Notes: generated by a model not told the origin, from the letters alone. 64,000 bases of DNA from Candidatus Woesearchaeota archaeon (GCA_017609645.1 JAFCDQ010000001.1:1-64000), one strand, 5' to 3'. Positions 53,162 through 61,515 are shown, counted from the first letter of the stretch. Numbers and translations: made by a program.

Positions 53162-54859
53162 ATGTGCGGAATAATAGCATTTGTTGGAAAAGAGGATGGT
53201 AGAAAATTTGTTCTTGAAGGCCTGAAAAAACTGGATTACAGAGGATATGACAGTTGGGGCATAGCAGGAGTCAATAATGATGAATTATGGCATTACAAAA
53301 CAACAGGCTTAGTAAAAACCGAGTTAATAGGAAAAGAAAGCCACATAATAATAGGACACACAAGATGGTGCACACACGGCAAAGTCACAAAAGAAAATGC
53401 ACACCCTCATGTATCAAATGATGAAAAAATAGCAGCAGTACATAACGGCATAATAGACAATTATTTAGAACTCAAAGAAATGCTAGAAAAAGAAGGCTAC
53501 AAATTCTACAGTGACACAGACACAGAAGTCATACCCAATCTGATATCTTATTACACAAATAAAAATCCCGAAAAAAATTTCATAGAAGGATTCAAACAAA
53601 CAATAAAACAACTAAAAGGCAGTTTTGCAATTGCTGCGCTTCATGAAAAAACATTAGCTTTTGCAAGAGTGAACAGCCCATTATTAATCGGCGTAGCAGA
53701 AGGAGAAATCTACATAGCTTCTGATGCAGCTCCATTCTTAGAAAAAACCAACAAAGCAGTATTTCTAAATGAAGGAGACTGGGGATACTATGAAAAAGGC
53801 AATATGTATTTATTTGACAAAAATGAAAAACCTATTGAAGCCAAAACAGAAGAAATACACTGGCAGTATAATGAACAAGGGAAAAACGGTTATTCACATT
53901 TTATGCTCAAAGAAATATATGAACAAGTAAATACCATAGTAAATGCAGCTGCTCAACCTAACATACAAAACGCAAAAGATGAAATAAAAAAATTCTCAGA
54001 AATATTATTAGTGGGAAGCGGAACAAGTTACAATGCCTGCTTAGCAGGAGCCTCATTTCTCTCTAAAAAAAACATAAAAGCAATTCCTGTACTCGCATCA
54101 GAATACCAACTCCACGTCCCATTTTTTGATAAAGAAAAAATAATGATCATAGTAAGCCAAAGCGGAGAAACAGCAGACTTAATTGAAGTTGTTAATGAAG
54201 CAAAAAATGCAGGAATGAAAATAATAGGAATAATAAACGTCCCAGGAAGCACACTCTGGAGAAAATCAGATATTCTTTTAGGAATGAATGCAGGACAAGA
54301 AATAGGTGTAGCGTCAACAAAAGCCTACACATCAACATTAACTATCTTCTCGCTTCTTGCAGGAGAAAAAATTGATGAAACCGAATTATCAAAATACACA
54401 AATGAAAAAATAAAAGAATGGCATGAACAAGCAAAAGAACTAATTCAAAAAATAAAAAAAGATTTGTTTGTAATAGGAAAAGAAGAAGCACTTTCTTATG
54501 CTATGGAAACTGCATTAAAAGTAAAAGAAATCTCTTACATACGCGCAGAAGGACTTGCCGCAGGAGAATTAAAACATGGAACACTTGCCTTAATTGAAGA
54601 AGATGTACCTGTTATCTCTATAGCCACAAAAGAAACCAGACAAGATTTGATAAATAACGCACTTGAAATAAAATCAAGAGGAGGTTTTATTATAGGAATA
54701 GACTCGAAAACACATCCTTGCTATGATTATTTTATCTCTTGTAAATATCCAATACTTTCAATAATACCAGGACAATTACTTGCATATGAACTAGCTATTT
54801 CTAAAGGATATAACCCTGACAAACCAAGAAATCTTGCAAAATCAGTAACAGTGAAATAA
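53162..54859 (+). CDS. glmS: Glutamine-fructose-6-phosphate aminotransferase
   Basis: 565 aa from the ATG at 53162, so Cys2 (MCGIIAFVG) becomes the N-terminal nucleophile; the longer frame upstream is not coding. Glutaminase domain: RGYDSWGIAG, GHTRWCTHGKVTKENAHPH, DTDTEVI. Two SIS domains: GSGTSYNACLAG, SQSGETADLIE, IGVASTKAYTS, EGLAAGELKHGTLALI. It makes GlcN-6-P, the entry to UDP-GlcNAc and the acidic sugars of the 1-12 kb locus. Confidence 0.95.
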   Translation: MCGIIAFVGKEDGRKFVLEGLKKLDYRGYDSWGIAGVNNDELWHYKTTGLVKTELIGKESHIIIGHTRWCTHGKVTKENAHPHVSNDEKIAAVHNGIIDNYLELKEMLEKEGYKFYSDTDTEVIPNLISYYTNKNPEKNFIEGFKQTIKQLKGSFAIAALHEKTLAFARVNSPLLIGVAEGEIYIASDAAPFLEKTNKAVFLNEGDWGYYEKGNMYLFDKNEKPIEAKTEEIHWQYNEQGKNGYSHFMLKEIYEQVNTIVNAAAQPNIQNAKDEIKKFSEILLVGSGTSYNACLAGASFLSKKNIKAIPVLASEYQLHVPFFDKEKIMIIVSQSGETADLIEVVNEAKNAGMKIIGIINVPGSTLWRKSDILLGMNAGQEIGVASTKAYTSTLTIFSLLAGEKIDETELSKYTNEKIKEWHEQAKELIQKIKKDLFVIGKEEALSYAMETALKVKEISYIRAEGLAAGELKHGTLALIEEDVPVISIATKETRQDLINNALEIKSRGGFIIGIDSKTHPCYDYFISCKYPILSIIPGQLLAYELAISKGYNPDKPRNLAKSVTVK

Positions 54860-54913
54860 AAACTGCAGTATACCCATAATATTTATATACTAAAAGCAAT
54901 AGATATAAACTAA

Positions 54914-55306
54914 ATGAAAAGAGGTTTTGAAACAAACAGAATAGCATTAGCCGTTGCGAGCCTAATAGCAATAATGGCAATATTTGGAGCAGTATTAATT
55001 ATATCTGGAAGAACAGTATTAGTCTCAGGAAAAGCAGCCGCAACAGGACCAACAATGCCAAATTATCTGCAGCCAAGAAACATGCAATCTTCAACATTTC
55101 CATATTACATGATGCCAACAATAAAAGAGGATAGTCCTTGCAGCATTTTACAATGCTTCAAAGGAGAACAACCACTATTTTTAGAATATGACATAACAGC
55201 ATTTCCAGAAAGCTATGCATTATGTGTTTGCGCAGAAATAGCACAAGGAAAAGCATTTTACCATGACTGGGAAATCAAAAGAATCAGGACACAAAGAAAA
55301 TATTAA
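54914..55306 (+). CDS. Small single-pass surface protein, member 9
   Basis: 130 aa. Basic start (KRGFETNR), TM IALAVASLIAIMAIFGAVLI, juxtamembrane LVSGKAAATG, then EDSPCSILQCFKGEQPLFLE and ALCVCAEIAQGKA: a C..C and CxC pair comparable to CPxGC...CxC. TATA-like ATTTATATAC near 54889. Overlaps the next gene by 44 bases in another frame. Confidence 0.7.
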   Translation: MKRGFETNRIALAVASLIAIMAIFGAVLIISGRTVLVSGKAAATGPTMPNYLQPRNMQSSTFPYYMMPTIKEDSPCSILQCFKGEQPLFLEYDITAFPESYALCVCAEIAQGKAFYHDWEIKRIRTQRKY

Positions 55307-55631
55307 AATAGGCATAGTGGCAACAGCCACAATACTTATAATAGTCTTTGCAGTAACATTAACCATAGAAAAAAACACATCATATAATGCATTTGTACCA
55401 ATAAAATACTCAGTAAATGTAAACTACAAAGGACTAAGCTTAAATGCATTCCCAAGCATTCAACAACCACAACAAGCATGCATGGCAGAGGGTTATTTGC
55501 AATGCAAAGAACTACATCCATTATGGGAATATCCAACAAGCAGAGCAAGCATAAACTATAAACAATGCATGTGGGCAGTACGAAACATGTGCAACTGGGC
55601 AAATGCCAAATATCCAAATTATAAAGTGTAA
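55263..55631 (+). CDS. Small single-pass surface protein, member 10
   Basis: 122 aa. Hydrophilic N-terminus (TGKSKESGHKENI), TM KIGIVATATILIIVFAVTLT, then an ectodomain with QACMAEGYLQCKEL, YKQCMWAVRNMCNWA: four Cys. The overlap with member 9 and the lack of a gap to the structured element downstream suggest one operon. Confidence 0.65.
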   Translation: MTGKSKESGHKENIKIGIVATATILIIVFAVTLTIEKNTSYNAFVPIKYSVNVNYKGLSLNAFPSIQQPQQACMAEGYLQCKELHPLWEYPTSRASINYKQCMWAVRNMCNWANAKYPNYKV

Positions 55632-55632
55632 A

Positions 55633-55688
55633 AGGCAGCGAAAATCCTTTAGGATTTTCTGGTCTCAAAAATAAAATTTTTGAGGAGG
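55633..55688 (+). ncRNA. Two-hairpin structured element, copy 1
   Basis: AGGCAGC, then P1 (GAAAATCC-TTTA-GGATTTTC, 55640-55659), TGGT, then P2 (CTCAAAAAT-AAA-ATTTTTGAG, 55664-55684) running into the SD GAGGAGGT of the gene at 55699. The same architecture with different stem sequences occurs at 61350-61418, which is covariation. Could be a cis-acting leader or a small mobile repeat. Confidence 0.75.
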
Positions 55689-55698
55689 TAATAAAAAA

Positions 55699-56004
55699 AT
55701 GGATTTAAAAAATGCAGGATTGATAATATTTGCATTAGTAGCTTTAGCAGCAGTAATGGGATTTATCTACACAATGGGAGGACCTGAAAAAACACCAACA
55801 GGACAATTATCAGGAGAACAAAAATCAGCAACAAGCTGGTACAAAGTAATGGATGACGGAGAAGAAGTATGCGCAGTAAGAGTAAGATGCCCATTAGGAC
55901 AACCAGCAAAATTCATAGGCTATAATGCTGCAACAGACATGTTCGGTTGCGTATGCTATAACGGCTTTGTAGCATGGAGAAGCAGAATATATATCTATGG
56001 TTAA
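55699..56004 (+). CDS. Small single-pass surface protein, member 11
   Basis: 101 aa. Short N-terminus (DLKNA), TM GLIIFALVALAAVMGFIYTM, juxtamembrane TPTGQLSG, then EEVCAVRVRCPLGQPAKF and FGCVCYNGF: a CPxG and CxC pair close to members 3-5. SD GGAGGTAAT upstream, partly inside the structured element. Confidence 0.75.
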   Translation: MDLKNAGLIIFALVALAAVMGFIYTMGGPEKTPTGQLSGEQKSATSWYKVMDDGEEVCAVRVRCPLGQPAKFIGYNAATDMFGCVCYNGFVAWRSRIYIYG

Positions 56005-56044
56005 ATAGATATTTTTATATTTTTTACCTTAATTCTCTAGATTA

Positions 56045-56707
56045 ATGAACATAAAAGAAGTAAAAATAGCAGAAAAAGCAATTCAAACTCTAGAGAAAGA
56101 AGGAGTCAAAGAATTAAGACCTTGTCAAGAGAAAGCAATAAAATCAGGATTATTTGAAGGGAAAAATTTATTGGTTTGTACACCAACTGCAAGCGGCAAA
56201 ACTTTGATTGCAGAATTCGCAGCATTAAAACATATTTTAGAAAATGGAGGGAAAGTTGTATACATAGTTCCATTAATTGCACTTGCGAATCAAAAATATA
56301 AAGATTTTAAAACAAAATATTCTGACTTGTTTAAGATTGCATTATCTATTGGAGATTATGACAATTCTGATCCTTACTTAATAAATTATGACTTGATAAT
56401 TTGCACATCGGAGAAACTAGATTCTTTAACAAGACATCATGTGCCATGGCTTCAGCAGATTAGCTGCGTGGTTGTTGATGAAATACATTTATTGAATGAT
56501 TTTTCACGAGGGCCAACACTTGAGATATTGATTACAACATTACAGGAGTTGCTTCCAAAAGTTCAAATAATCGGATTAAGTGCAACAATAGGAAATCCAG
56601 GAGAATTAGCTAATTGGCTAAAAGCAGAATTAGTTATAGACACTTGGAGACCTGTTCCATTAAAAAAAGGAGTTTATTTTAATGGAGAGATAGAGTTTGT
56701 AGAATAA
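56045..56707 (+). pseudogene. Truncated Hel308/Ski2-like helicase (first RecA domain only)
   Basis: 220 aa. Q-motif-like LRPCQEKAIKSGLF, Walker A TPTASGKTLIAEFA, DEIH box VVVDEIHLL, motif III GLSATIGNPGELANWL, then WRPVPLKKGVYFNGEIEFVE and stop. Hel308 proteins are ~700 aa with a second RecA domain, winged helix and ratchet; all are missing. A second copy of its last ~95 bases lies at 57816-57912. Probably a non-functional remnant, though the frame is intact. Confidence 0.8.
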
Positions 56708-56710
56708 ATA

Positions 56711-57673
56711 TTATTTTTTATTATGAAGCGAAACATAATCAAAAATCAGCAAGTTAATTTCTTTTTTGATATTTTTTAATTTTGTTGAACAATCTTCTAA
56801 ATTTGAAAAAATAGCGTCTTGATGAAAAGGAATGCTGCTAGTCATAAAAGAATAATTCATATTACTTAAATTTTGAATTCTCCAGCCTTGCTCAAGCAAA
56901 TCATAAAGCTTAGCATAAATGTTTTTATTAAATTCTGCTTTAGCTACGTCAAAATTATTTTCTTCATTGAGATACTCTTTAGTTGGAAATTTTAAATGAA
57001 TTCTAGGATGGAAAAGAGTTGCATTACCTTCAGGCAAAATAAAACTAAATTGAAACTCATCATTTACTCCAGCACTTTTTGTAGCAACATAAGCTTTGTC
57101 ATAAAGATCTAAAGCAATATCTGCAATAGTTTCATATTCATTCTTTGCAGCCAAAAGTCCTCTGCTTTGATCTCTCTCGATAGCTTTCATCACAAAAGCA
57201 GAGCCGCTTCCATCAGCAATTAAACCTTGTTTATGAAGAAGTGGTTTTTTAATTTGATCAATAATTAAATGACAAGCTTCTAATTCCTTATCTTTATTTT
57301 CACCAAAAACAATAAAATTCAAACCTTCATCAGATTTCAAAGGAGCAAACTTATCAATGGTTTCAATAATTTTTTGCCCAAGCTCCTTAGGGGGAAGTTT
57401 TTTTGAATAAATTGGAATTTGATTTGAATTAGCTAATTGTTCTGCAACAAAATTTATCTTTAACATACTTCCTGTTCCTAGAATGTAGCAGCCAGCAACA
57501 TGAAAAGTTTTTTGATATCCATTAATCACTTCTCCATTACCGCTTCCTAAACCATCACTCATGCCAACAGCAATTTTTGTATCATTTGCAGGGAGGTCTA
57601 AATTTTTGAATAATGGAAAGGTTCCTTTTTTATCAGGACCTTTATTCTTAATATACGCCATAATATTTGTCAT
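56711..57673 (-). CDS. Proteasome-like Ntn-hydrolase paralogue
   Basis: 320 aa from ATG 57673, which has a TATA (TTTTATAAAT, ~29 nt upstream) and would be leaderless. Met removal would expose Thr2 (MTNIMAYIK). D40 (GMSDGLGSGNGEV) and K55 (YQKTFHVAGC) lie in the order of proteasome beta D17 and K33, and the C-terminal half shows LIADGSGSAFVMKAIERDQ then IALDLYDKAYVATKSAGVND, like the GSGS..A...D..SG core of 20S subunits. It is longer than normal beta subunits (~210 aa), with ~20 extra residues before D40 and a longer tail. Function unknown. Confidence 0.55.
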   Translation of the reverse strand: MTNIMAYIKNKGPDKKGTFPLFKNLDLPANDTKIAVGMSDGLGSGNGEVINGYQKTFHVAGCYILGTGSMLKINFVAEQLANSNQIPIYSKKLPPKELGQKIIETIDKFAPLKSDEGLNFIVFGENKDKELEACHLIIDQIKKPLLHKQGLIADGSGSAFVMKAIERDQSRGLLAAKNEYETIADIALDLYDKAYVATKSAGVNDEFQFSFILPEGNATLFHPRIHLKFPTKEYLNEENNFDVAKAEFNKNIYAKLYDLLEQGWRIQNLSNMNYSFMTSSIPFHQDAIFSNLEDCSTKLKNIKKEINLLIFDYVSLHNKK

Positions 57674-57738
57674 TTTCAACTTGATAAGAAGCTGGCTATT
57701 TATAAAACTTTCTTTTTGTTACTATTGTTTAGGCATTA

Positions 57739-57803
57739 CTCTTTCTAAACAATAACCATAAGCCGAGTATTATTAATGGGATAGACAGCCACTGGCCCAT
57801 TGT
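57739..57803 (-). pseudogene. Remnant of lgt 3' end
   Basis: Encodes TMGQWLSIPLIILGLWLLF-RK on the minus strand, matching the last ~23 codons of the intact lgt at 58715 with about 80% base identity. Nothing of the rest of lgt is present. Confidence 0.85.
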
Positions 57804-57815
57804 TGCCTAGAATGC

Positions 57816-57912
57816 AGATAATTGGTTAAATGCAGAATTAGTTATTGACAATTGGAGACCTGTTCCATTGAAGAAAGGAGTATATTTTAATGGAGAGGCA
57901 GAGTTTGTTTAA
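57816..57912 (+). pseudogene. Remnant of the truncated helicase 3' end
   Basis: Encodes NWLNAELVIDNWRPVPLKK then GVYFNGEAEFV and stop, matching 56611-56707 at about 89% of bases. It ends at the same truncation point as the upstream copy, so the gene was already truncated before being duplicated. Confidence 0.85.
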
Positions 57913-58665
57913 TTATTTCTTTAAAATTAAATTCAATATTTCTTGTATTCCCTGATGGCCATGTTCTTGAGAAATATAACCTTTAAATTGTCTTACTTTT
58001 TCGATTACCTCTTCTTCTGCATTGCTAAAAGTAAATATTGTCCCACCTAATTTTGCAATTAATTCTAACATACCAATATCATTAAGATTATCACCAATCG
58101 CAAATAATTGATGTTCATTAGGATTAAATTTTTTTAATGTGTAATCAACTGCAATTTCTTTTCCACCATTTGAAGGAACAAAATAGATATAATCTTCAGT
58201 TTTTATTAATCTAAAATTTTGGTCTTGTGTTTTTGATATCTGTTCGTAAACTGAATGATCTTTAATTTTTAAGCGAAATGTTAAAACTCTTTCCTCATCA
58301 AGCAGTTCAACTCCATTTTGCTGTAATTTTTTTTTATATTTTTCAACTAAATTATTATCAAAATATTCTTGAAATCTTGACATATATACTTGATCCAAAG
58401 TCCCATCTCCTTTCATAATTACACACCCCTGTTCTAAAATTGCAAAATCGTGTGATAGGGCTCCCCTTACTAATTCATACGCAGAAGGTCTTCTGCCTGA
58501 TGAGAGAATAATGTGTCCGTCTTGTTTAATATTTTTTAGCAAATCTTGGGTTAATTTAGATAGATATCTTTTTTCCCCAGACAAAGGAATATTTTCAAAT
58601 CTGTTATCAGGGTCATCGTGGATTAATGTTAAGTCAATATCTGAAAATATTAGCTTTTTTCTCAT
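57913..58665 (-). CDS. HAD-superfamily phosphatase (Cof-type)
   Basis: 250 aa. Motif I FSDIDLTLIHDD, motif II LSSGRRPSAYEL, C2 cap in the middle (~85-180), and motif IV IGDNLNDIGMLELIAKLGG. The type IIB cap places it with sugar-phosphate, phosphoglycolate and mannosyl-glycerate phosphatases; substrate unknown. It begins next to the helicase remnant stop and lies upstream of lgt in the duplicated region. Confidence 0.85.
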   Translation of the reverse strand: MRKKLIFSDIDLTLIHDDPDNRFENIPLSGEKRYLSKLTQDLLKNIKQDGHIILSSGRRPSAYELVRGALSHDFAILEQGCVIMKGDGTLDQVYMSRFQEYFDNNLVEKYKKKLQQNGVELLDEERVLTFRLKIKDHSVYEQISKTQDQNFRLIKTEDYIYFVPSNGGKEIAVDYTLKKFNPNEHQLFAIGDNLNDIGMLELIAKLGGTIFTFSNAEEEVIEKVRQFKGYISQEHGHQGIQEILNLILKK

Positions 58666-58714
58666 GCAATATAAGTAAGCTAGCCAATATATAAATGTTT
58701 CTACTAAATAATAG

Positions 58715-59461
58715 TTACTTTTTTCTGAATAATAGCCATAAGCCTAGAATGATTAATGGAATAGACAGCCATTGGCCCATTGTCATTATACCATACATAG
58801 GAATATCTCTGAAGAATTCAATAATAATTCTGAATACTGCATAAAGAACTAAGAAAAGGCCAAGAGTTTTTCCTGGCTTAGGATTTTTCTTATAATAAAA
58901 TAAAACTGCAAAGAAAATAATTAAGTTGTATAATGCTTCATACAATTGAGTAGGATGTCTAAAACCTGCAGCCCCTGGAAATTGAACAGCCCATGGCAAA
59001 TTAGTAATCTTGCCATAAAGTTCTCCATTAATAAAATTTCCAATCCTGCCAAACACCTGAGCTAATGCACCTGGAATAACAACAAGATCACAGATATTTA
59101 GGAAAGAGAATTTATTTTTTTTGCACCAGAGCCAGCCCGCAACAATTAATCCTAACAAAGCACCATGAAAACTCAAGCCGCCTTTCCAAATCATAAAAAT
59201 CTCTAAAGGATTAGCAAAATAATAAGCAGGATTATACACAAAAACAGCAAATAATCTTGAACCGATAAGCATGCCAACAACTATTGTAATTAAAAAAGAA
59301 TCCAACTGCTTTTCAGACATCTTAAGAACTTTTTTCTTAATTTGAAATTTAAGAAAAAAATAAACAATAAAAAAACCCAAAACATACATCAAACCATACC
59401 AACGAATTTCAAAACCCAAAACAGAAAAAATGGCAGGATTAAGATTATGAACAAAAGTCAT
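58715..59461 (-). CDS. lgt: Prolipoprotein diacylglyceryl transferase
   Basis: 248 aa, seven TM helices. IRWYGLMYVLGFFIVYFFL, GGLSFHGALLGLIVAG (catalytic His), the signature GRIGNFINGELYGKITNLPW, HPTQLYEALYN and FRIIIEFFRD with the conserved Arg and Glu are all present. Lgt transfers diacylglycerol to the lipobox Cys of preprolipoproteins. Archaea use a different, AliAB-type route where known, so an intact Lgt is notable. Overlaps the ligase stop (ATGA). Confidence 0.93.
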   Translation of the reverse strand: MTFVHNLNPAIFSVLGFEIRWYGLMYVLGFFIVYFFLKFQIKKKVLKMSEKQLDSFLITIVVGMLIGSRLFAVFVYNPAYYFANPLEIFMIWKGGLSFHGALLGLIVAGWLWCKKNKFSFLNICDLVVIPGALAQVFGRIGNFINGELYGKITNLPWAVQFPGAAGFRHPTQLYEALYNLIIFFAVLFYYKKNPKPGKTLGLFLVLYAVFRIIIEFFRDIPMYGIMTMGQWLSIPLIILGLWLLFRKK

Positions 59462-61197
59462 TTACCTCTTCCTCTTTGATCATGATAAAATGTCTTTAAT
59501 TCATCAAGAGTTGTGCATTCTTTAGCACGCCTATCTTCTCTTAAACGAATAAACCTAGGAAAACGCAAAGCAAAACCAGAAGCATACTTAGGACTTTTCT
59601 GAATCTCTTCATAATTAACTTCAATAACAATCTTAGGCTCAACTCTCACAGAACGATCTTTTTCTTCGCGAATTAATGGGTTAAGCAAATCAGTCATCTC
59701 CTTAAAACTAACACCTTCATCTGCTTTTTCTTTAATACCTGTTCCTACCTTGCCAATTTCAACAAACTCTCCTGTATCTTTATCTAAAACAGCAACCACA
59801 AAACTAGCCAACCACTTACTTCTTTTACCAGAACCCCATTCAGCTCCGACAATAACAGCATCTACTGTCTCCATCACAGGCTTAACTTTAACACCATAAC
59901 CAACTCTGCTGCCAGGCTTGTAAATACCTTTAAGATTTTTAACCATAATACCTTCATTACCTGCCTGCAAACTTTCCTGATAAAATTTCTCAGCATCTTT
60001 CTCGCTGCTTGTCATTATCTGTTTAGCAAGAAGCTTAGGACATAATTTTTTGAGAAGCTTTCTACGATCTTCAAAAGGAACAGTAAGCAAACTCTTACCA
60101 TCAAGATAAAGAATATCAAACACATTAATCTTAACAGGATAATCTTTAACCATTTGCGCTATATTGTGCTTTCTTTTGATTCTTTGAGAAATCTTTTGAA
60201 AAGGCAAATATCTGCCTTTTTCATCTAAACCAATAATCTCAGAATCAATAATAAAATTACCTTTTAATTTTTTAACTTCCTCAACAATATCAGGAAACTG
60301 TTTAGTAACTTCTTCCAACCTTCTTGTGAATAATTTTATTTCTTTACCTTTTTTATTAATTAAAACACGAAAGCCGTCATATTTGTATTCAATAGCAGCA
60401 GGCTTGCCAACACGTTCAAAAGCATCTTTAATATCTGCAGCTTTTTGATACAACATAACTTTAACAGGCTTGCCTGGTGAAAGTTTTACTTTTTTAAGTC
60501 CAGCAATATGTTCAGTCTTAGCAATAATAGCAACCTGACCAAAATCTGTTAACACATCATAAGCATCCTGCACAGCATCACTATATTCATTATATTTCTT
60601 ACGATCAACATCAATCTTATTTGCTTTTTCATCAAACTTTAATTCAATCTGCTTTGGAAAGAAAGCCCAAACAATAGCATCTCTTAACGTACCTTCGCCT
60701 AATCCAACACGTAAGTCTTCGAGAACTGTTCTGACTATATACTTAGCTTCCACATCAGAAGCACTAGTCAACAATTCAGCCAAAAGCTTAACTTTACGAT
60801 TAACAGTGCCAGCACCTTCAATAACAGCAAGCTTTTGCAAATTCTCAAACACTTTCTGAACACTTAAAGACCTTGAAAACAAAGTTCTTTGAGATTTATT
60901 GCTAATAACCTTTTCAGCAACTTCTCCTAAATCACCAATCTTCCTCCATTCTTTCATAATATCCTTATTTTCCTTACCAGAAGCTGTTGCTAATGCTTTA
61001 ATCACTAACTTAGCAGCAACACCAAGCTTACGCTCATCATAACCCGGGAAAACCCTTCCCTGCACAAGCAAATAAACACGCTCAATCTCAGATTCAGGCA
61101 CTTTTTTCAAAAAATCAGAAAGAATCTTAGTCTTAAGCAGCCTTTTACTAGTAGAATCTAACTGCTGATAAACACCAGTTAAAAGCTTATATTTCAT
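59458..61197 (-). CDS. lig: ATP-dependent DNA ligase
   Basis: 579 aa from ATG 61197. N-terminal DNA-binding domain (~1-220), adenylation motif I EYKYDGFRVLIN with the Lys nucleophile, motif III FIIDSEIIGLD, motif IV EGIMVKNLKGIYKPG and motif V VKPVMETVDAVIVGAEWG; the C-terminal OB domain ends in RFIRLREDRRAKECTT. Standard archaeal replicative ligase length. Co-transcribed with lgt. Confidence 0.95.
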   Translation of the reverse strand: MKYKLLTGVYQQLDSTSKRLLKTKILSDFLKKVPESEIERVYLLVQGRVFPGYDERKLGVAAKLVIKALATASGKENKDIMKEWRKIGDLGEVAEKVISNKSQRTLFSRSLSVQKVFENLQKLAVIEGAGTVNRKVKLLAELLTSASDVEAKYIVRTVLEDLRVGLGEGTLRDAIVWAFFPKQIELKFDEKANKIDVDRKKYNEYSDAVQDAYDVLTDFGQVAIIAKTEHIAGLKKVKLSPGKPVKVMLYQKAADIKDAFERVGKPAAIEYKYDGFRVLINKKGKEIKLFTRRLEEVTKQFPDIVEEVKKLKGNFIIDSEIIGLDEKGRYLPFQKISQRIKRKHNIAQMVKDYPVKINVFDILYLDGKSLLTVPFEDRRKLLKKLCPKLLAKQIMTSSEKDAEKFYQESLQAGNEGIMVKNLKGIYKPGSRVGYGVKVKPVMETVDAVIVGAEWGSGKRSKWLASFVVAVLDKDTGEFVEIGKVGTGIKEKADEGVSFKEMTDLLNPLIREEKDRSVRVEPKIVIEVNYEEIQKSPKYASGFALRFPRFIRLREDRRAKECTTLDELKTFYHDQRGRGK

Positions 61198-61349
61198 ATA
61201 CAATAGAAAGTATAGCTTATTTTAATAATTTTGCTTTAAAAGAGTTATGTATTAACATTCTAGACGACAACTATGGAAAAACAATTCCTAAACTATATTT
61301 AAAACAACATCTAAGTAAATAGTATAACAACAAAAAAACATCAAAAAAG

Positions 61350-61418
61350 AGGCAGCGAGAAAATGAAAGCGAATAAAATTGTTCATTTTCTCTGGTCTCA
61401 ATTTTAAAAAAATTGAGG
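61350..61418 (+). ncRNA. Two-hairpin structured element, copy 2
   Basis: AGGCAGC, then P1 (GAGAAAATGAA pairing with TTCATTTTCTC, 61357-61392, 14-nt loop), TGGT, then P2 (CTCAATTTT-AAA-AAAATTGAG, 61397-61417) and G. P1 is 11 bp and P2 9 bp, both perfect. Framing sequence is identical to copy 1 at 55633 but the stem bases differ and stay paired. It ends at the SD of a 29-codon ORF. Confidence 0.75.
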
Positions 61419-61425
61419 TGAAACC

Positions 61426-61515
61426 ATGAAAATAAAAGCACAAAAATATAAAAGACATCTGGTGCCAACAGCACTAATAGCTGAAATGATTGAGAAGTTC
61501 TCATTCAGCATTTAG
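61426..61515 (+). CDS. Possible 29-aa peptide after the structured element
   Basis: ATG 61426 follows GAGGTG by five bases. The peptide reads KIKAQKYKRHLVPTALIAE then MIEKFSFSI. No match recognised. Eleven bases after its stop a second short frame (61527-61613, MTEEELLKLYEMAQETLQ...) overlaps the start of the coiled-coil gene. These may be leader peptides, a decayed gene, or chance. Confidence 0.35.
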   Translation: MKIKAQKYKRHLVPTALIAEMIEKFSFSI

